A model generated the notes under the pieces. That model had not been told where the DNA came from, ran no database searches, and was given only the letters and a program-made list of their open reading frames with translations. Source: CAUJIW01 sp963205175 (GTDB taxonomy: Bacteria; Pseudomonadota; Alphaproteobacteria; Sphingomonadales; Sphingomonadaceae). Taken from it: a stretch of DNA of 64,000 nt. Positions 26,301 through 35,570 of the stretch are shown here, one piece after another (the first letter of the stretch is position 1; every line of letters starts with the position of its first letter). The stretch lies in the NCBI GenBank assembly GCA_041060555.1, contig JBEUDS010000018.1; one strand, 5' to 3'. Both the position numbers and the translations under genes were made by a program.

Positions 26301-28784
26301 ATGCGTGTGACGGTATCGAAGTTGGCACTGGTGAGCGTGATGCTGCTGCCGGTGGGCGTGGCCCGGGCAGCGGAAGGCGATCGACTGCCGCAGGTGACGG
26401 TGGAGGAGACCGCCAAGGCTCCATCGGCTTACAAGATCGGCGATCCCATCGATTCCGGCACCACCAGCATCGATCGCGCGGCGATCGATGCGCGCAATTC
26501 GGGTAACGGCGACGCCAACGAACTGCTGAAGGTGCTGCCGCATGTGCAGTTCGACCGCAATCAGGCCAGTGGTAATCGTGCCGATATCCGCGATCTGCGG
26601 CCCGCCGACATCTCCATCTCCGGCGGCCGCTTCTACGACAACTTCATCTCGGTCGATGGTGTGGGCGTCAATTCCCGTCTTGACGTCACCAACGACAACC
26701 CGGCCGATGCCCAGGACGTGGCGGGCGTCAGCGCCCAGACCGTCTGGGTGGATGCCGATCTGGTGGGGTCGATCACGCTGCGTGACAGCAATGTCTCCGC
26801 GGAATATGGCGGTTTCACCGGCGGCGTGCTGGAGATCGAGACCCGCGATCCCGGTGACCGGGTGGGGGCGTCGGTGGGCATCGCCTGCACCAGCGAGGAT
26901 TTCACCAAGTTCGAACTGGACCGCGAGACCAGGGCGTCGCTGAGCGAGCCCTATCCCAGCAAGCCGTCGTTCGAGAAATGCCGCTACACCGGATCGGTCG
27001 ACCTGCCGGCCAGCGAGAAGGTCAAATTCCTGTTCGCGGCCAGCGAACAGAGCGCCAAGGTCACCAACGAGTGGTCGGCCTATTATGGCGGCGGCAACTA
27101 CGTGACCGAAAGCCACAAGCGCGAGTTTCTCGGCAAGGCGGTCATCACCCTGTCCGACAGTCTGACGCTGCGGGCCGAGGCCAAGTATGCGCCCTATTCC
27201 GAGGAGTCGTCGATCAACAACTCGCGCAATGCCTATGTTGAGAGCCAGGGCGGCGGTACCACCGCCCGGCTGCGGCTGGATGGCACGCGCGGCGAGGCGA
27301 GCTGGCAGCTGGAGGCGAGCTACGCCCGGTCGGTGACCGACCGCAACGCGCCCAACGGCTCCTACAGCTGGTCGTCGGCCGCCAGCGCGATCGACTGGTG
27401 CACGCTGTCGAGCTGCAGCGAGGGCGGCCATGGCGACATCGATCAGCGCCAGGAGGACATGGTGGTGAAAGGCCAGTGGCAGCAGCCGCTGGGCATCGGC
27501 GAGTGGCGCGCCGGTTTCAATTATGGCCATGTCTCGGCCGACAAGCAGCGGCTGGAGGACCTCTACCAGTACAGCCGCGGCACCTACGACACCCGCACGG
27601 TCTGCGCCGATGCCAGCGACACCGCCTGCATCACGGGCCAGATCGCGCTTGCCCAGTACAACTATTATGCCGCCTATCATGCCAAGGTGAACCTCGACAG
27701 CATCGGCGCCTGGACCGAATACCAGTTCAGTCTCGCCGACCTGACGGTGCGTGCCGGCCTGCGCTATGACCATGAAAGCTTTCTCGGCAACCACAATGTC
27801 GCGCCGCGTCTGTCGGCGAGCTATGCGCTGCCACTGGGCCTCAACCTGACCTTCGGCGCCAATCGCTATTACAGCCGCAGCTTCCTGTCCTACGCGATCA
27901 TGGAGCAGATGCCGGATACCTACATCTACCGCCGTACCGGCACGCTGACCAACGGCTCACTGGTGTTCTCCGACAACTGGACGCTCTACCAGCACACCCG
28001 CCCGGCGCAATATTCCAGCGCCGATTTGAAGACGCCCTATTCCGACGAACTGACGGGCGCGCTCATGGGCCAGGCGCTTGGTGGTCAATTCCGCCTGAAG
28101 GGCGTCATCCGACACAACAAGGATGAGTTCTCTCGCTCGCTGAACGAGATCGTCAGCTACGATCGGGAGACGGGCGGCACCTCGGTGCACGCCAGCTATG
28201 ACCTCACCAACGACGGCGGCACGCGTTACCGCAGCCTGTCAGCCGAATGGGTCGGCCAGTTCGGCCGCCATGCGCTGGCGTTCAACGTGCAGTGGGAAAA
28301 GACTCGCACCACCAACGACGACTACTGGGAAACCTATGAGGAAGACGCGTTCGACATCGACTATGTCGTCTTCAACGGCGCTGTGATCAGCGAGCGCGAA
28401 CTGCGCTGGAACAACCGTCGCGCCAATTACGGCGGCTCCTGGAAGGCGACGGCCGACTGGACCTCGGTGTGGCTGGATGACCGCCTGAGCGTCAATCTGA
28501 ACGCCCAGTGGCGGGACAAGTATCGCCGGCTGGAGGACACCGGCGTCAACACGAGCATCGATGGCGTAACCTATGACGTGTACGACTGGGTGCGTTACAA
28601 GTCGCTGGTGACCGTGAACATGAATGTGATGGCCGACATCATGCGCAGCCGCTTTGGGCGCCTGATCGGTGAAGTGCGGGTGACGAATCTGCTCTCCAAT
28701 GCCGTGGATACCGACACGGTCACGACGTCCGAGCCCTACGAGATCGGCCGCGCCGTATGGTTGGGCCTGCGGTACAAATATTGA
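26301..28784 (+). CDS. TonB-dependent receptor
   Basis: About 827 residues: a signal peptide (residues 1-24), a TonB-box-like L-P-Q-V-T-V-E-E-T right after it, a plug domain (about 35-190 with R-D-L-R-P-A-D-I-S and F-I-S-V-D-G-V) and a 22-strand-type barrel ending in Y-K-Y. It imports a ligand across the outer membrane using TonB energy. The start at 26301 has a GGGGG Shine-Dalgarno 5 nt upstream; earlier ATGs at 26172 and 26262 have none. The extracellular part holds several Cys pairs (C-R-Y, C-T-L-S-S-C, C-A-D, C-I-T). The di-haem peroxidase gene follows within 30 bp or overlaps, so they are one unit. The substrate is unknown. Confidence 0.9.
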   Translation: MRVTVSKLALVSVMLLPVGVARAAEGDRLPQVTVEETAKAPSAYKIGDPIDSGTTSIDRAAIDARNSGNGDANELLKVLPHVQFDRNQASGNRADIRDLRPADISISGGRFYDNFISVDGVGVNSRLDVTNDNPADAQDVAGVSAQTVWVDADLVGSITLRDSNVSAEYGGFTGGVLEIETRDPGDRVGASVGIACTSEDFTKFELDRETRASLSEPYPSKPSFEKCRYTGSVDLPASEKVKFLFAASEQSAKVTNEWSAYYGGGNYVTESHKREFLGKAVITLSDSLTLRAEAKYAPYSEESSINNSRNAYVESQGGGTTARLRLDGTRGEASWQLEASYARSVTDRNAPNGSYSWSSAASAIDWCTLSSCSEGGHGDIDQRQEDMVVKGQWQQPLGIGEWRAGFNYGHVSADKQRLEDLYQYSRGTYDTRTVCADASDTACITGQIALAQYNYYAAYHAKVNLDSIGAWTEYQFSLADLTVRAGLRYDHESFLGNHNVAPRLSASYALPLGLNLTFGANRYYSRSFLSYAIMEQMPDTYIYRRTGTLTNGSLVFSDNWTLYQHTRPAQYSSADLKTPYSDELTGALMGQALGGQFRLKGVIRHNKDEFSRSLNEIVSYDRETGGTSVHASYDLTNDGGTRYRSLSAEWVGQFGRHALAFNVQWEKTRTTNDDYWETYEEDAFDIDYVVFNGAVISERELRWNNRRANYGGSWKATADWTSVWLDDRLSVNLNAQWRDKYRRLEDTGVNTSIDGVTYDVYDWVRYKSLVTVNMNVMADIMRSRFGRLIGEVRVTNLLSNAVDTDTVTTSEPYEIGRAVWLGLRYKY

Positions 28785-28810
28785 TGCGCGGCGCGCGGAG
28801 TGAGGCGGAG

Positions 28811-29905
28811 ATGACGGGCAGGCCGGGCTGGCGCCGGACTCTGGGTTTGCAGGTGTTGGCGGCGTCGGCCCTGCTGGGGGCGGGAACGGCCAGTCCGCCT
28901 GACATCGCCACCTTGCGGACGCTCTATGCCGGTCCGCCCGACAGCTGGCCGGCGCCGACCCTGCATGAGGGCGCGCGGTTCACCGAGTTTGGTCCCCGGC
29001 CACCTGTCAAGCATCCGGCCGACAACCCGCCCAGCCCGGCCAAGGTCGCGTTGGGTGAGCGGCTGTTCAATGATCCGAAACTTTCGGGGTCAGGCCAGTT
29101 TGCCTGCGCCTCCTGCCACAACCCGGAGCTGGGTCTGGGCGACGGCCTGAAAACCGCCTTCGGCCATGACCGCCAGCGCGGTCAGCGCAATGCGCCACAC
29201 CTTTTCGCGGTGGCCTGGCAGAGCAGCTTCTTCTGGGATGGGCGCGCGGCCAGCCTGGAGGAGCAGGCGCTGATGCCGATCGCCAACCCTATCGAGATGG
29301 CCGGAGACGGCGATGTCATCGTCGAGCGACTGTATGCGGTGCCGGACTATCGCGCCGATTTTGCCAAAGCCTTCGGGGATGAGAGTATATCGCTGGAACG
29401 GATTGCCCAGGCGCTGGCCACATTCGAGCGAACGTTGAAACCCCGTTCCAGCCTATGGGATCGGGCACTGGAGCGCGGCACCGGCGTGTTCAACGATCAG
29501 CAGTTGTTGGGCCTGCATCTGTTCCGCACCAAGGCGGGCTGCGCCAACTGTCACAGTGGGCCGCTGTTCACCGACGACGGCTTTCACAACATCGGACTGA
29601 CCTACTACGGGCGAAAGCTGGAGGACCTCGGTCGCTTCACGATGACGGGCGTTTCGGCGGACGTCGGTCGCTTCAAGACGCCATCACTGCGCGGTCTCTC
29701 GCGAACCGGCCCCTACATGCACAATGGTGTCATGCCGCGCCTGCAAGGCGTGGTGGCCTTCTACAACGGCGGCGGCGCCAACCCGAGGCCCACGGCTGAA
29801 CAGGCCGATGATCCGAAATTTCCGCGCACAGATCCGTTGCTCAAGCCGCTCGACCTCAGTCGCGAGGAGCAGGCGGCGTTGGTCGCCTTCCTGGAAACGC
29901 TTTAG
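28811..29905 (+). CDS. di-haem cytochrome c peroxidase family protein (MauG/MbnH-like)
   Basis: About 364 residues with a signal peptide and two c-type haem sites: C-A-S-C-H near residue 96 and C-A-N-C-H near residue 248. The family core is present (F-F-W-D-G-R-A-A-S-L-E-E-Q-A; F-K-T-P-S-L-R-G; P-Y-M-H-N-G). Members either reduce peroxide or, as in MauG and MbnH, oxidise residues of a partner protein. The start at 28811 has GAGG 5 nt upstream; an ATG at 28784 overlaps the receptor stop (TGATG) and would add 9 residues. Being transcribed with a TonB-dependent receptor and beside a TonB-like gene is the pattern of MbnH-type copper-uptake loci; no MbnP-like partner is visible. Confidence 0.88.
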   Translation: MTGRPGWRRTLGLQVLAASALLGAGTASPPDIATLRTLYAGPPDSWPAPTLHEGARFTEFGPRPPVKHPADNPPSPAKVALGERLFNDPKLSGSGQFACASCHNPELGLGDGLKTAFGHDRQRGQRNAPHLFAVAWQSSFFWDGRAASLEEQALMPIANPIEMAGDGDVIVERLYAVPDYRADFAKAFGDESISLERIAQALATFERTLKPRSSLWDRALERGTGVFNDQQLLGLHLFRTKAGCANCHSGPLFTDDGFHNIGLTYYGRKLEDLGRFTMTGVSADVGRFKTPSLRGLSRTGPYMHNGVMPRLQGVVAFYNGGGANPRPTAEQADDPKFPRTDPLLKPLDLSREEQAALVAFLETL

Positions 29906-29914
29906 CTGCCTGCA

Positions 29915-30796
29915 CTAACCAGCCGTCGCCGGTCGCCGGATGTGAAACGCCAGTGGCACCTCGAACTGGCGGACCCGCCAGCGGGTGCCGTGTGGCGGCG
30001 GCGGGAAGGGGCTGGCCGCCTTCAGTTGCCGCATGGCGACAAGGTCGAGCGCCGGCGCGCCGCTACCCGCGCGCAGCCTGACGTCGAGCACCCTCCCGCG
30101 ACGATCCAGCGTGAAGGCGATCAGCACGACGCCCTCGATCTGGCGCCCGGCGACATCGCGCGGGTAGGCCTTGTGCTTTTCGATCCACGCCAGGACGGTC
30201 GCGGCGTAGGGATCGGCGGCACCCCGCCCGGCGCCGGTCGCCGGCGTTTTCCCTGTTGCGCCATCGGCGGCGACAAGTCCGTCATGACGATCAACTGCCG
30301 CCGCCGGGCCTGGCGCCCCTTGAGACGTTGGCTGGTTGGCCGCTGACTCGGTTCCGGCGTCTGGCATCGGGAGGGGGGCGGCATTCTGGGCAGCGTCGCT
30401 GGTAACGGTGATACTGGGCTCTGCTGGTGGCGCCATGCGGACCGGCAGCAGGGTGGGCGCGGGGACCGGCGCGACCTGTTGCGCGGCGGCGGCCGCTCCG
30501 GAATCGGCACTCGCCGTTGGTAGCAGCGCGACCTCAAGTGTCGGTGACTGGCCGCCCACATGTGCGACCTGCCAGGTGGCGAACAGGCCAGCGACGACTC
30601 CCAGATGCAGTGATGCCGTCAGCAGCATCCCGCCAAAACGGGAGGGTGTCTCCAGCAGGGACGCCAGCCGGCCGCCGCGGACAGGGTCCGCACTGACGCA
30701 AGACAAGCCCTGAATTGGCAGGGGCCATCGAAGGGAAACGGTCTGAAACACGATCAGGCGACAGCTGGATAAGCGATGACGGGAGTGATGCTGCAT
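29915..30796 (-). CDS. TonB-family energy-transducing protein
   Basis: 293 residues: an N-terminal region with a membrane anchor (about residues 57-76), a Pro/Ala-rich periplasmic linker and a TonB C-terminal domain (about residues 200-290 with Y-P-R-D-V-A-G-R and G-V-V-L-I-A-F-T-L-D). It likely energises the convergent receptor 26301-28784. The anchor begins unusually far from the first ATG, so a start nearer residue 57 is possible. No exbB/exbD is adjacent, so it would use a pair elsewhere. The stop lies 9 bp from the peroxidase stop (convergent). Confidence 0.85.
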   Translation of the reverse strand: MQHHSRHRLSSCRLIVFQTVSLRWPLPIQGLSCVSADPVRGGRLASLLETPSRFGGMLLTASLHLGVVAGLFATWQVAHVGGQSPTLEVALLPTASADSGAAAAAQQVAPVPAPTLLPVRMAPPAEPSITVTSDAAQNAAPLPMPDAGTESAANQPTSQGAPGPAAAVDRHDGLVAADGATGKTPATGAGRGAADPYAATVLAWIEKHKAYPRDVAGRQIEGVVLIAFTLDRRGRVLDVRLRAGSGAPALDLVAMRQLKAASPFPPPPHGTRWRVRQFEVPLAFHIRRPATAG

Positions 30797-31030
30797 TCAT
30801 GGTAATGATGTTGTGAATCGATTGCAATTAGACTCCCCGCGCCTGTGACATGTCGTCGCCTGCCCACCTGTCGGGCAGCGTACCGATCGGCGCGGGCGTG
30901 GCAGCCGGTCGCCACTAACATCTCCCCTGCCGCGCACAGGCCGAGGAGCAAGGGGTCGAGCGACAACCTCGAAGCGTGCAGTCAACCAGGTGGGCACCAT
31001 CGTGCCGCACGGGCAGGGGAACGACGAGTG

Positions 31031-32053
31031 ATGCAATCCATTCTGAGCAGTGTGACGCGCCGGGCAGCGCTGGGCGGCTTTGCCGCGCTTGGCGGCGCTG
31101 CGTTGGCCGCGCCAGCGGTCGGCGCGGTGCCGTCAAAAAGTGACCTGCGGCCGCTTGATGTCAGTGATCCACGTGAGAATCTGTATGGCTTTGCCAAGAT
31201 GTGGGGAACGATTGGTCCCAAGGCCGTGCTGTCAGGTTATCAGGGTGTGCAGTACGCGATCGTTGGCGACAAGCGGGCGATGCCGTTGTTCGGCTACTGC
31301 GGCTTCGGCAACATTCGCAACGTCATTCAGCCCGACGGCACGGTGAAGGTGATGGGCAAGGAGTGCGGATACTTCACCGATCTCGCGACGGGTGAAATCA
31401 TTGACCACTGGGACAATCCGTGGACGGGCGAGCGGGTGGAGGTGTTTCCTTTCCTCAACGATCGGTTCCGTGGCTCACTGGGGCTGGAGCGCAAGGTGTT
31501 CAGGGTTGGCGACGGCGAGACCGTCAACAATGAGATGGAGGCAACGTCCGCCAATGCTGCCACCAGCGGCGAGCCGTTCCGACTGCCATGGCAGCGCATT
31601 GGTGATCAGTACCTGCTCGGCTGGGACTATGCGCACGAATACACCAACCCGGTGACCCCGGAAGGCTGGCCAAAGGCCTCCACCGGCCGCCGCGTCAATC
31701 CGTCGGAGCATTTCACCATCTTCACGCCGACAGCCGAAATCGATGATCGTTCTGTGGAGTCAGCGCGCTACCATGCCGGCTTCATGCGCCAGGCGCCTTG
31801 GTGGCCATGGATGCTGATGGGCCGGAGCGGGGTGCACGGCGTGCTGATGGGCCGCATGCACAGCTACAAGATCACTGGCGGACCCGAGGACGTGCCGCCG
31901 GCGGTGCTCAAGCGGGTAGAGCGTGACCGGCCGGACCTGCTGGAGGAGCCGACCGACGGGCCGGACGAAGGCGTGCGCGGCACGCTGGAGGCCTATGTCG
32001 AGGAGGTGCCGCCGGAGGTGCCGGGCTATGTGCCGCCGCATAAGCATCCCTGA
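31031..32053 (+). CDS. DUF1838 family protein
   Basis: 340 residues with a twin-arginine signal (T-R-R-A-A-L-G-G-F-A-A-L, residues 9-20). The body matches the DUF1838 family (N-x-Y-G-F-A-K-M-W-G-T; R-V-N-P-S-E-H-F-T-I; W-W-P-W-M-L-M-G), which often sits in sphingomonad catabolic clusters and has no known reaction. A Tat signal implies folded export, possibly with a cofactor. The ATG at 31031 follows an AGGGGA Shine-Dalgarno; the longer open frame upstream is intergenic. It converges with the DUF3598-like gene. Confidence 0.87.
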   Translation: MQSILSSVTRRAALGGFAALGGAALAAPAVGAVPSKSDLRPLDVSDPRENLYGFAKMWGTIGPKAVLSGYQGVQYAIVGDKRAMPLFGYCGFGNIRNVIQPDGTVKVMGKECGYFTDLATGEIIDHWDNPWTGERVEVFPFLNDRFRGSLGLERKVFRVGDGETVNNEMEATSANAATSGEPFRLPWQRIGDQYLLGWDYAHEYTNPVTPEGWPKASTGRRVNPSEHFTIFTPTAEIDDRSVESARYHAGFMRQAPWWPWMLMGRSGVHGVLMGRMHSYKITGGPEDVPPAVLKRVERDRPDLLEEPTDGPDEGVRGTLEAYVEEVPPEVPGYVPPHKHP

Positions 32054-32062
32054 TACCGGGAT

Positions 32063-32087
32063 GGGGCGCCGAGGTTGGCGGCGCCCC
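32063..32087. terminator. hairpin between convergent DUF1838 and DUF3598-like genes
   Basis: A 9-bp perfect stem GGGGCGCCG/CGGCGCCCC (32063-32071 with 32079-32087) and 7-nt loop; no T-tract. A possible bidirectional transcription stop. Confidence 0.5.
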
Positions 32088-32100
32088 TGTGCGGCGCGCC

Positions 32101-32622
32101 TCAATTATCGGGCGCGGCGTTGTTGGTCCAGTTGCGCCAGTCCCGGCTGACCAGGCGCTCGTCGATCAGCGTGCGCTGGTAGCAGACGCCATCGCGGAAC
32201 CACTGCCAGGTGCGGGCCCGGTTGCGTGCGGCGTCATCGATCTGGATCATCTCGTAGAGATAGATGCCGGGCTCGTTCTTGCGGGTCCAGTTGAGGCAGC
32301 TGGAGCGGTTGAAGTCGTCAGGCTGCATGGTGGCGCACCAGCCCTTGATCAATTCGTTGTCCCACCAGATACGACCGTTCTCGTAGCGGGCGGGAAACTC
32401 GCGCACTTCGGTGCGGCCGTCCTCCCAGAAATAATGATTGGTCTGGTGATAGTATTCCGCATCGCCATCGCGCGTCAGGCGACAGAACAGGCGGGATCGG
32501 TGCTGGTCCACGAGCTTGCCGGTGGCGGCGTCGTAGTAGCGATACCAGCCCTCCCATACGCCTTCGTTGCGGGCGAGAATCGGCATGGCCTCGGCGAGGC
32601 CGGGCGAAGTCGTGTCGGTCAT
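32101..32622 (-). CDS. DUF3598-like (lipocalin-fold) protein
   Basis: 173 residues, soluble. The pattern N-E-G-V-W-E-G-W-Y-R-Y-Y-D, then E-F-P-A-R-Y-E-N-G-R-I-W-W-D and G-W-C-A-T-M, resembles the first domain of DUF3598 proteins, which have a calycin barrel that binds small hydrophobic ligands. Enzymatic role unknown. It could carry a hydrophobic substrate or intermediate of the surrounding pathway. The start at 32622 is the only ATG. Confidence 0.65.
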   Translation of the reverse strand: MTDTTSPGLAEAMPILARNEGVWEGWYRYYDAATGKLVDQHRSRLFCRLTRDGDAEYYHQTNHYFWEDGRTEVREFPARYENGRIWWDNELIKGWCATMQPDDFNRSSCLNWTRKNEPGIYLYEMIQIDDAARNRARTWQWFRDGVCYQRTLIDERLVSRDWRNWTNNAAPDN

Positions 32623-33253
32623 TGAACTTTCCCTGTTCTTTTGTGGTGTCGGCGCCTGGACGGTGCGGATCCAACTCTAGGCGTTCGCGTATCCGACACC
32701 GTTGGCCGGGCGATAATTGTTCGGCTGGCGGCCACTTCGCGGACCCGCCTCGACGTTCGTCCGCGGCCTTGAGGGGGCCCTTCTTGGCAGGCTCCCGGGG
32801 CAGCGAGGATGCGCGCATTACAGGCCTTTCGTGCTTCGCGGGCGAGCGGTGGTGCCGGTTGTCATGAATGACTGATCCATTTCCGCGTCGTCGTGCCCGG
32901 CCCTCCCGGTGTCGTCGCGGGATGCCGACGATGGCGGCTCTGGCATTGTCCCCAAATGGGGATATTGTCCACGGGTGATCGGTCGTCAAATAACGCAAAT
33001 GGCAAGGAATCGGCCAAAAAATAACAAAAAGGAGCAAAAAATTACGCTTAATGCCCCGAACAGTGTCGATCTTGGTGATCCGGGAGGTGAATCTGGCCTC
33101 ATGATTGATCGTCCTGGGAAACAGTGTGGCCACCAGAGCGGCGGAACAGCCGCCAGGTTCGCGTCGGGGCAACGGGAAGGCTTGAGACGTCCAGCAAGGC
33201 AAGGGCCAGGCAAAAGGCCGCGCCTCAATAAAAACAGGGGAGATAAGTCTGTC
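32623..33253. other. gene-free 631-bp region upstream of the second receptor
   Basis: No convincing gene on either strand. The middle holds a dyad CCCC-AAAT-GGGG (32950-32961) flanked by two direct ATTGTCC repeats (32945-32951 and 32964-32970). An A-rich patch at 33014-33055 and an open plus-strand frame from 32909 continue into the receptor gene. It probably contains both promoters of the divergent DUF3598-like gene and the receptor. Confidence 0.5.
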
Positions 33254-35554
33254 ATGAAGTCAGTTCTGTTCATTGCCGGGGCCGCGACGGTACTCGGCTC
33301 GGTGCCATCGCTTGCGCAGCAAGACTCCAGTACCAGCCAGCAGGTGCTGGATGATTTCGCAGAAATCGTCGTTACCGCCCAGCGCCGCGAGCAGCGGCTG
33401 GTCGACGTGCCGATCTCGGTTTCGGCGGTCAGTCAAGCGGCGCTCGATCGCGCCCAGGTTCGCACCGTCACCGACATCGCCACCGTGGTGCCGAACATCC
33501 AGATCAACGAGACGATCGGTAACAGTTTCGGGCCGTTGATTACCATTCGTGGTCTGTCGCCATCGGCGGATACCAGCCTGGCCCGCGACCAGCCGGTCGG
33601 CCTCTACATTGACGGCGTGCCGATCGGCAAGTCGACCGGTGCCGCGTTCGACACGGTGGATCTGGAACGGGTGGAGGTGCTGCGCGGTCCCCAGGGCACG
33701 CTTTATGGCAAGAACACCATCGGCGGCGCGGTGAACCTGATCACGCGCAAACCGAGCGGCGAGTTCGGTGGCCAGTTCACGTCAAGTGCCGGCAGTTACG
33801 GCCAGTTCAGCCAGCGGCTGACCGTGGATCTGCCTGAAGTTGCCGGTTTCAGCGCCAAGGTGGGCATCATCTCCAAGCTCGATGATGGCTATTACCGCAA
33901 CGCGCTGCGTTCGGAAAATTTCGGTGACGAGGAACTGTGGGCCGGTCGGGTCGACCTGCTGTGGCGACCGTCCGACGCTTTCAGCGCGCTCTACAGCTAT
34001 GACATCACGGATAGCAACGGGACGCCGAACCAGCTGGTCACCACCGCGGTGACGGGCTCCGGCTCCACCGCCTTCGTCAATGCGATGCTGGCGCCCTATG
34101 TGGTGTCCGGCCGGACCCGCGAGATTGGCGCGCAGAGCGCGCTTTACAGTGACTTCAAGACCACGGGTCATGCGCTGACGCTGGAATGGCAGCCCGGCAT
34201 TGGCGACATGACACTCAAGTCGATCACCGCACGCCGCACCGCGCGGACCAGTTCGCAGAGTGATTTCGACGGTAGTCCGCTGGATATCCTGCGCTTCATC
34301 CTGGACAACGATTACAAGCAATTCACCCAGGAATTCCAAGCGATTGGTACCACCGGCGACTTTAAGTACACGCTCGGCCTATTCTATCTCGACGACGACT
34401 ACGACGTTTACAATCCGCGCTGGAATTTCCAGTTCGGCGGTAACAGTTACGACATCAGCGAACGCGGCGGCGGCTCCAAGTCCTATGCGGGCTACAGCCA
34501 GCTCGCCTGGACGCCCAAGGCGCTTGACGAGAAACTGACGGCCTCCGTCGGCGTGCGCTACACCCGCGAATCCAAGCACGCCTACGAACTGCTGCTGTCC
34601 AACTCGGCCTACCGGGTCAATCCGGCGGCCGCCGGGTCCGGTGTCTTTGTCCGCGATGCGAACGGCAATCCGGTGACCCGTAGCGGTCAGCCCGCCGCCG
34701 GTGCCCGCCCCGGCGCGGGGGGCATCGGCTATACCGACCTGATCCCGATGGAAAGCTCGGGCGTCTGGAAGCGCTTCAACCCCGAGTTCAACATTCTCTA
34801 CAAGTTCCAGCCGGATGTCTCCGTTTACGGACGTGTGGCGACGGGCTTCAAGAGCGGCGGCATCAACGACACCGCGGCCACCAATGCCGCGTTCCTGACC
34901 TCCTATAACCCGGAAAAACTGACCTCGTTCGAACTGGGCGTGAAATACGCGGGGTTCGGCAACGCGCTGCGCCTGAACGCGGCGGTCTATCATTCCATCT
35001 ACAAGGACTTTCAGGCCGGCGTGTTCGTGCCGGCATTGGTGACGACCAATATCATCAACGCCGGCGAGGCGAAGTTCACCGGCATCGAGATCGAAGGATC
35101 GCTGCGGCCGCTCGACGGCTTCATGATCAATTTCGGTGCCGGCTACATCGACGCGCGCTACACCGACTTCGTACTGCCCAACGGCACCGACGTGACCAAG
35201 ACATACGTCATCCCGCGGGTGCCGGAATGGAACTATCAGCTAGGCGCGATCTACAGCCGCGATCTCGGCATGGGCACGCTGGAGGCGAGCGTGAACTACA
35301 GCTGGCGGAGCAGCCAGTTCACCTCGATCACGCCCGATCCGCTGGCAAAGCTGCCGTCCTACGGCCTCCTCGATGCCCGGATCGCGCTGGCCGATATCGC
35401 GCTGTTCGGCAAGAGCACGCTTGAACTGGCGTTGTGGGGCAAGAATCTGGCCGACAAGGAGTACAAGGTCAGCGCCATCAACCTGAGCTTCCTGACACTC
35501 GGCCAGTACGGTGACCCGCGCACTCTCGGCGGCGAACTGCGCGTTCGCTTCTAA
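33254..35554 (+). CDS. TonB-dependent receptor (catabolic locus)
   Basis: 766 residues. A signal peptide of ~19 residues is followed by a TonB-box-like E-I-V-V-T-A-Q-R-R, a plug domain with L-R-G-P-Q-G-T-L-Y-G-K-N near residue 155 and a C-terminal barrel ending in V-R-F. The type is common in sphingomonads, where dozens of such receptors take up plant or aromatic compounds. The start at 33254 has a GGGGAG Shine-Dalgarno; the open frame upstream is untranslated leader. Followed after 16 bp by an MFS gene, so probably co-transcribed; the ligand is likely the compound degraded by the downstream enzymes. Confidence 0.92.
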   Translation: MKSVLFIAGAATVLGSVPSLAQQDSSTSQQVLDDFAEIVVTAQRREQRLVDVPISVSAVSQAALDRAQVRTVTDIATVVPNIQINETIGNSFGPLITIRGLSPSADTSLARDQPVGLYIDGVPIGKSTGAAFDTVDLERVEVLRGPQGTLYGKNTIGGAVNLITRKPSGEFGGQFTSSAGSYGQFSQRLTVDLPEVAGFSAKVGIISKLDDGYYRNALRSENFGDEELWAGRVDLLWRPSDAFSALYSYDITDSNGTPNQLVTTAVTGSGSTAFVNAMLAPYVVSGRTREIGAQSALYSDFKTTGHALTLEWQPGIGDMTLKSITARRTARTSSQSDFDGSPLDILRFILDNDYKQFTQEFQAIGTTGDFKYTLGLFYLDDDYDVYNPRWNFQFGGNSYDISERGGGSKSYAGYSQLAWTPKALDEKLTASVGVRYTRESKHAYELLLSNSAYRVNPAAAGSGVFVRDANGNPVTRSGQPAAGARPGAGGIGYTDLIPMESSGVWKRFNPEFNILYKFQPDVSVYGRVATGFKSGGINDTAATNAAFLTSYNPEKLTSFELGVKYAGFGNALRLNAAVYHSIYKDFQAGVFVPALVTTNIINAGEAKFTGIEIEGSLRPLDGFMINFGAGYIDARYTDFVLPNGTDVTKTYVIPRVPEWNYQLGAIYSRDLGMGTLEASVNYSWRSSQFTSITPDPLAKLPSYGLLDARIALADIALFGKSTLELALWGKNLADKEYKVSAINLSFLTLGQYGDPRTLGGELRVRF

Positions 35555-35570
35555 GGACAACGAGACGGAC

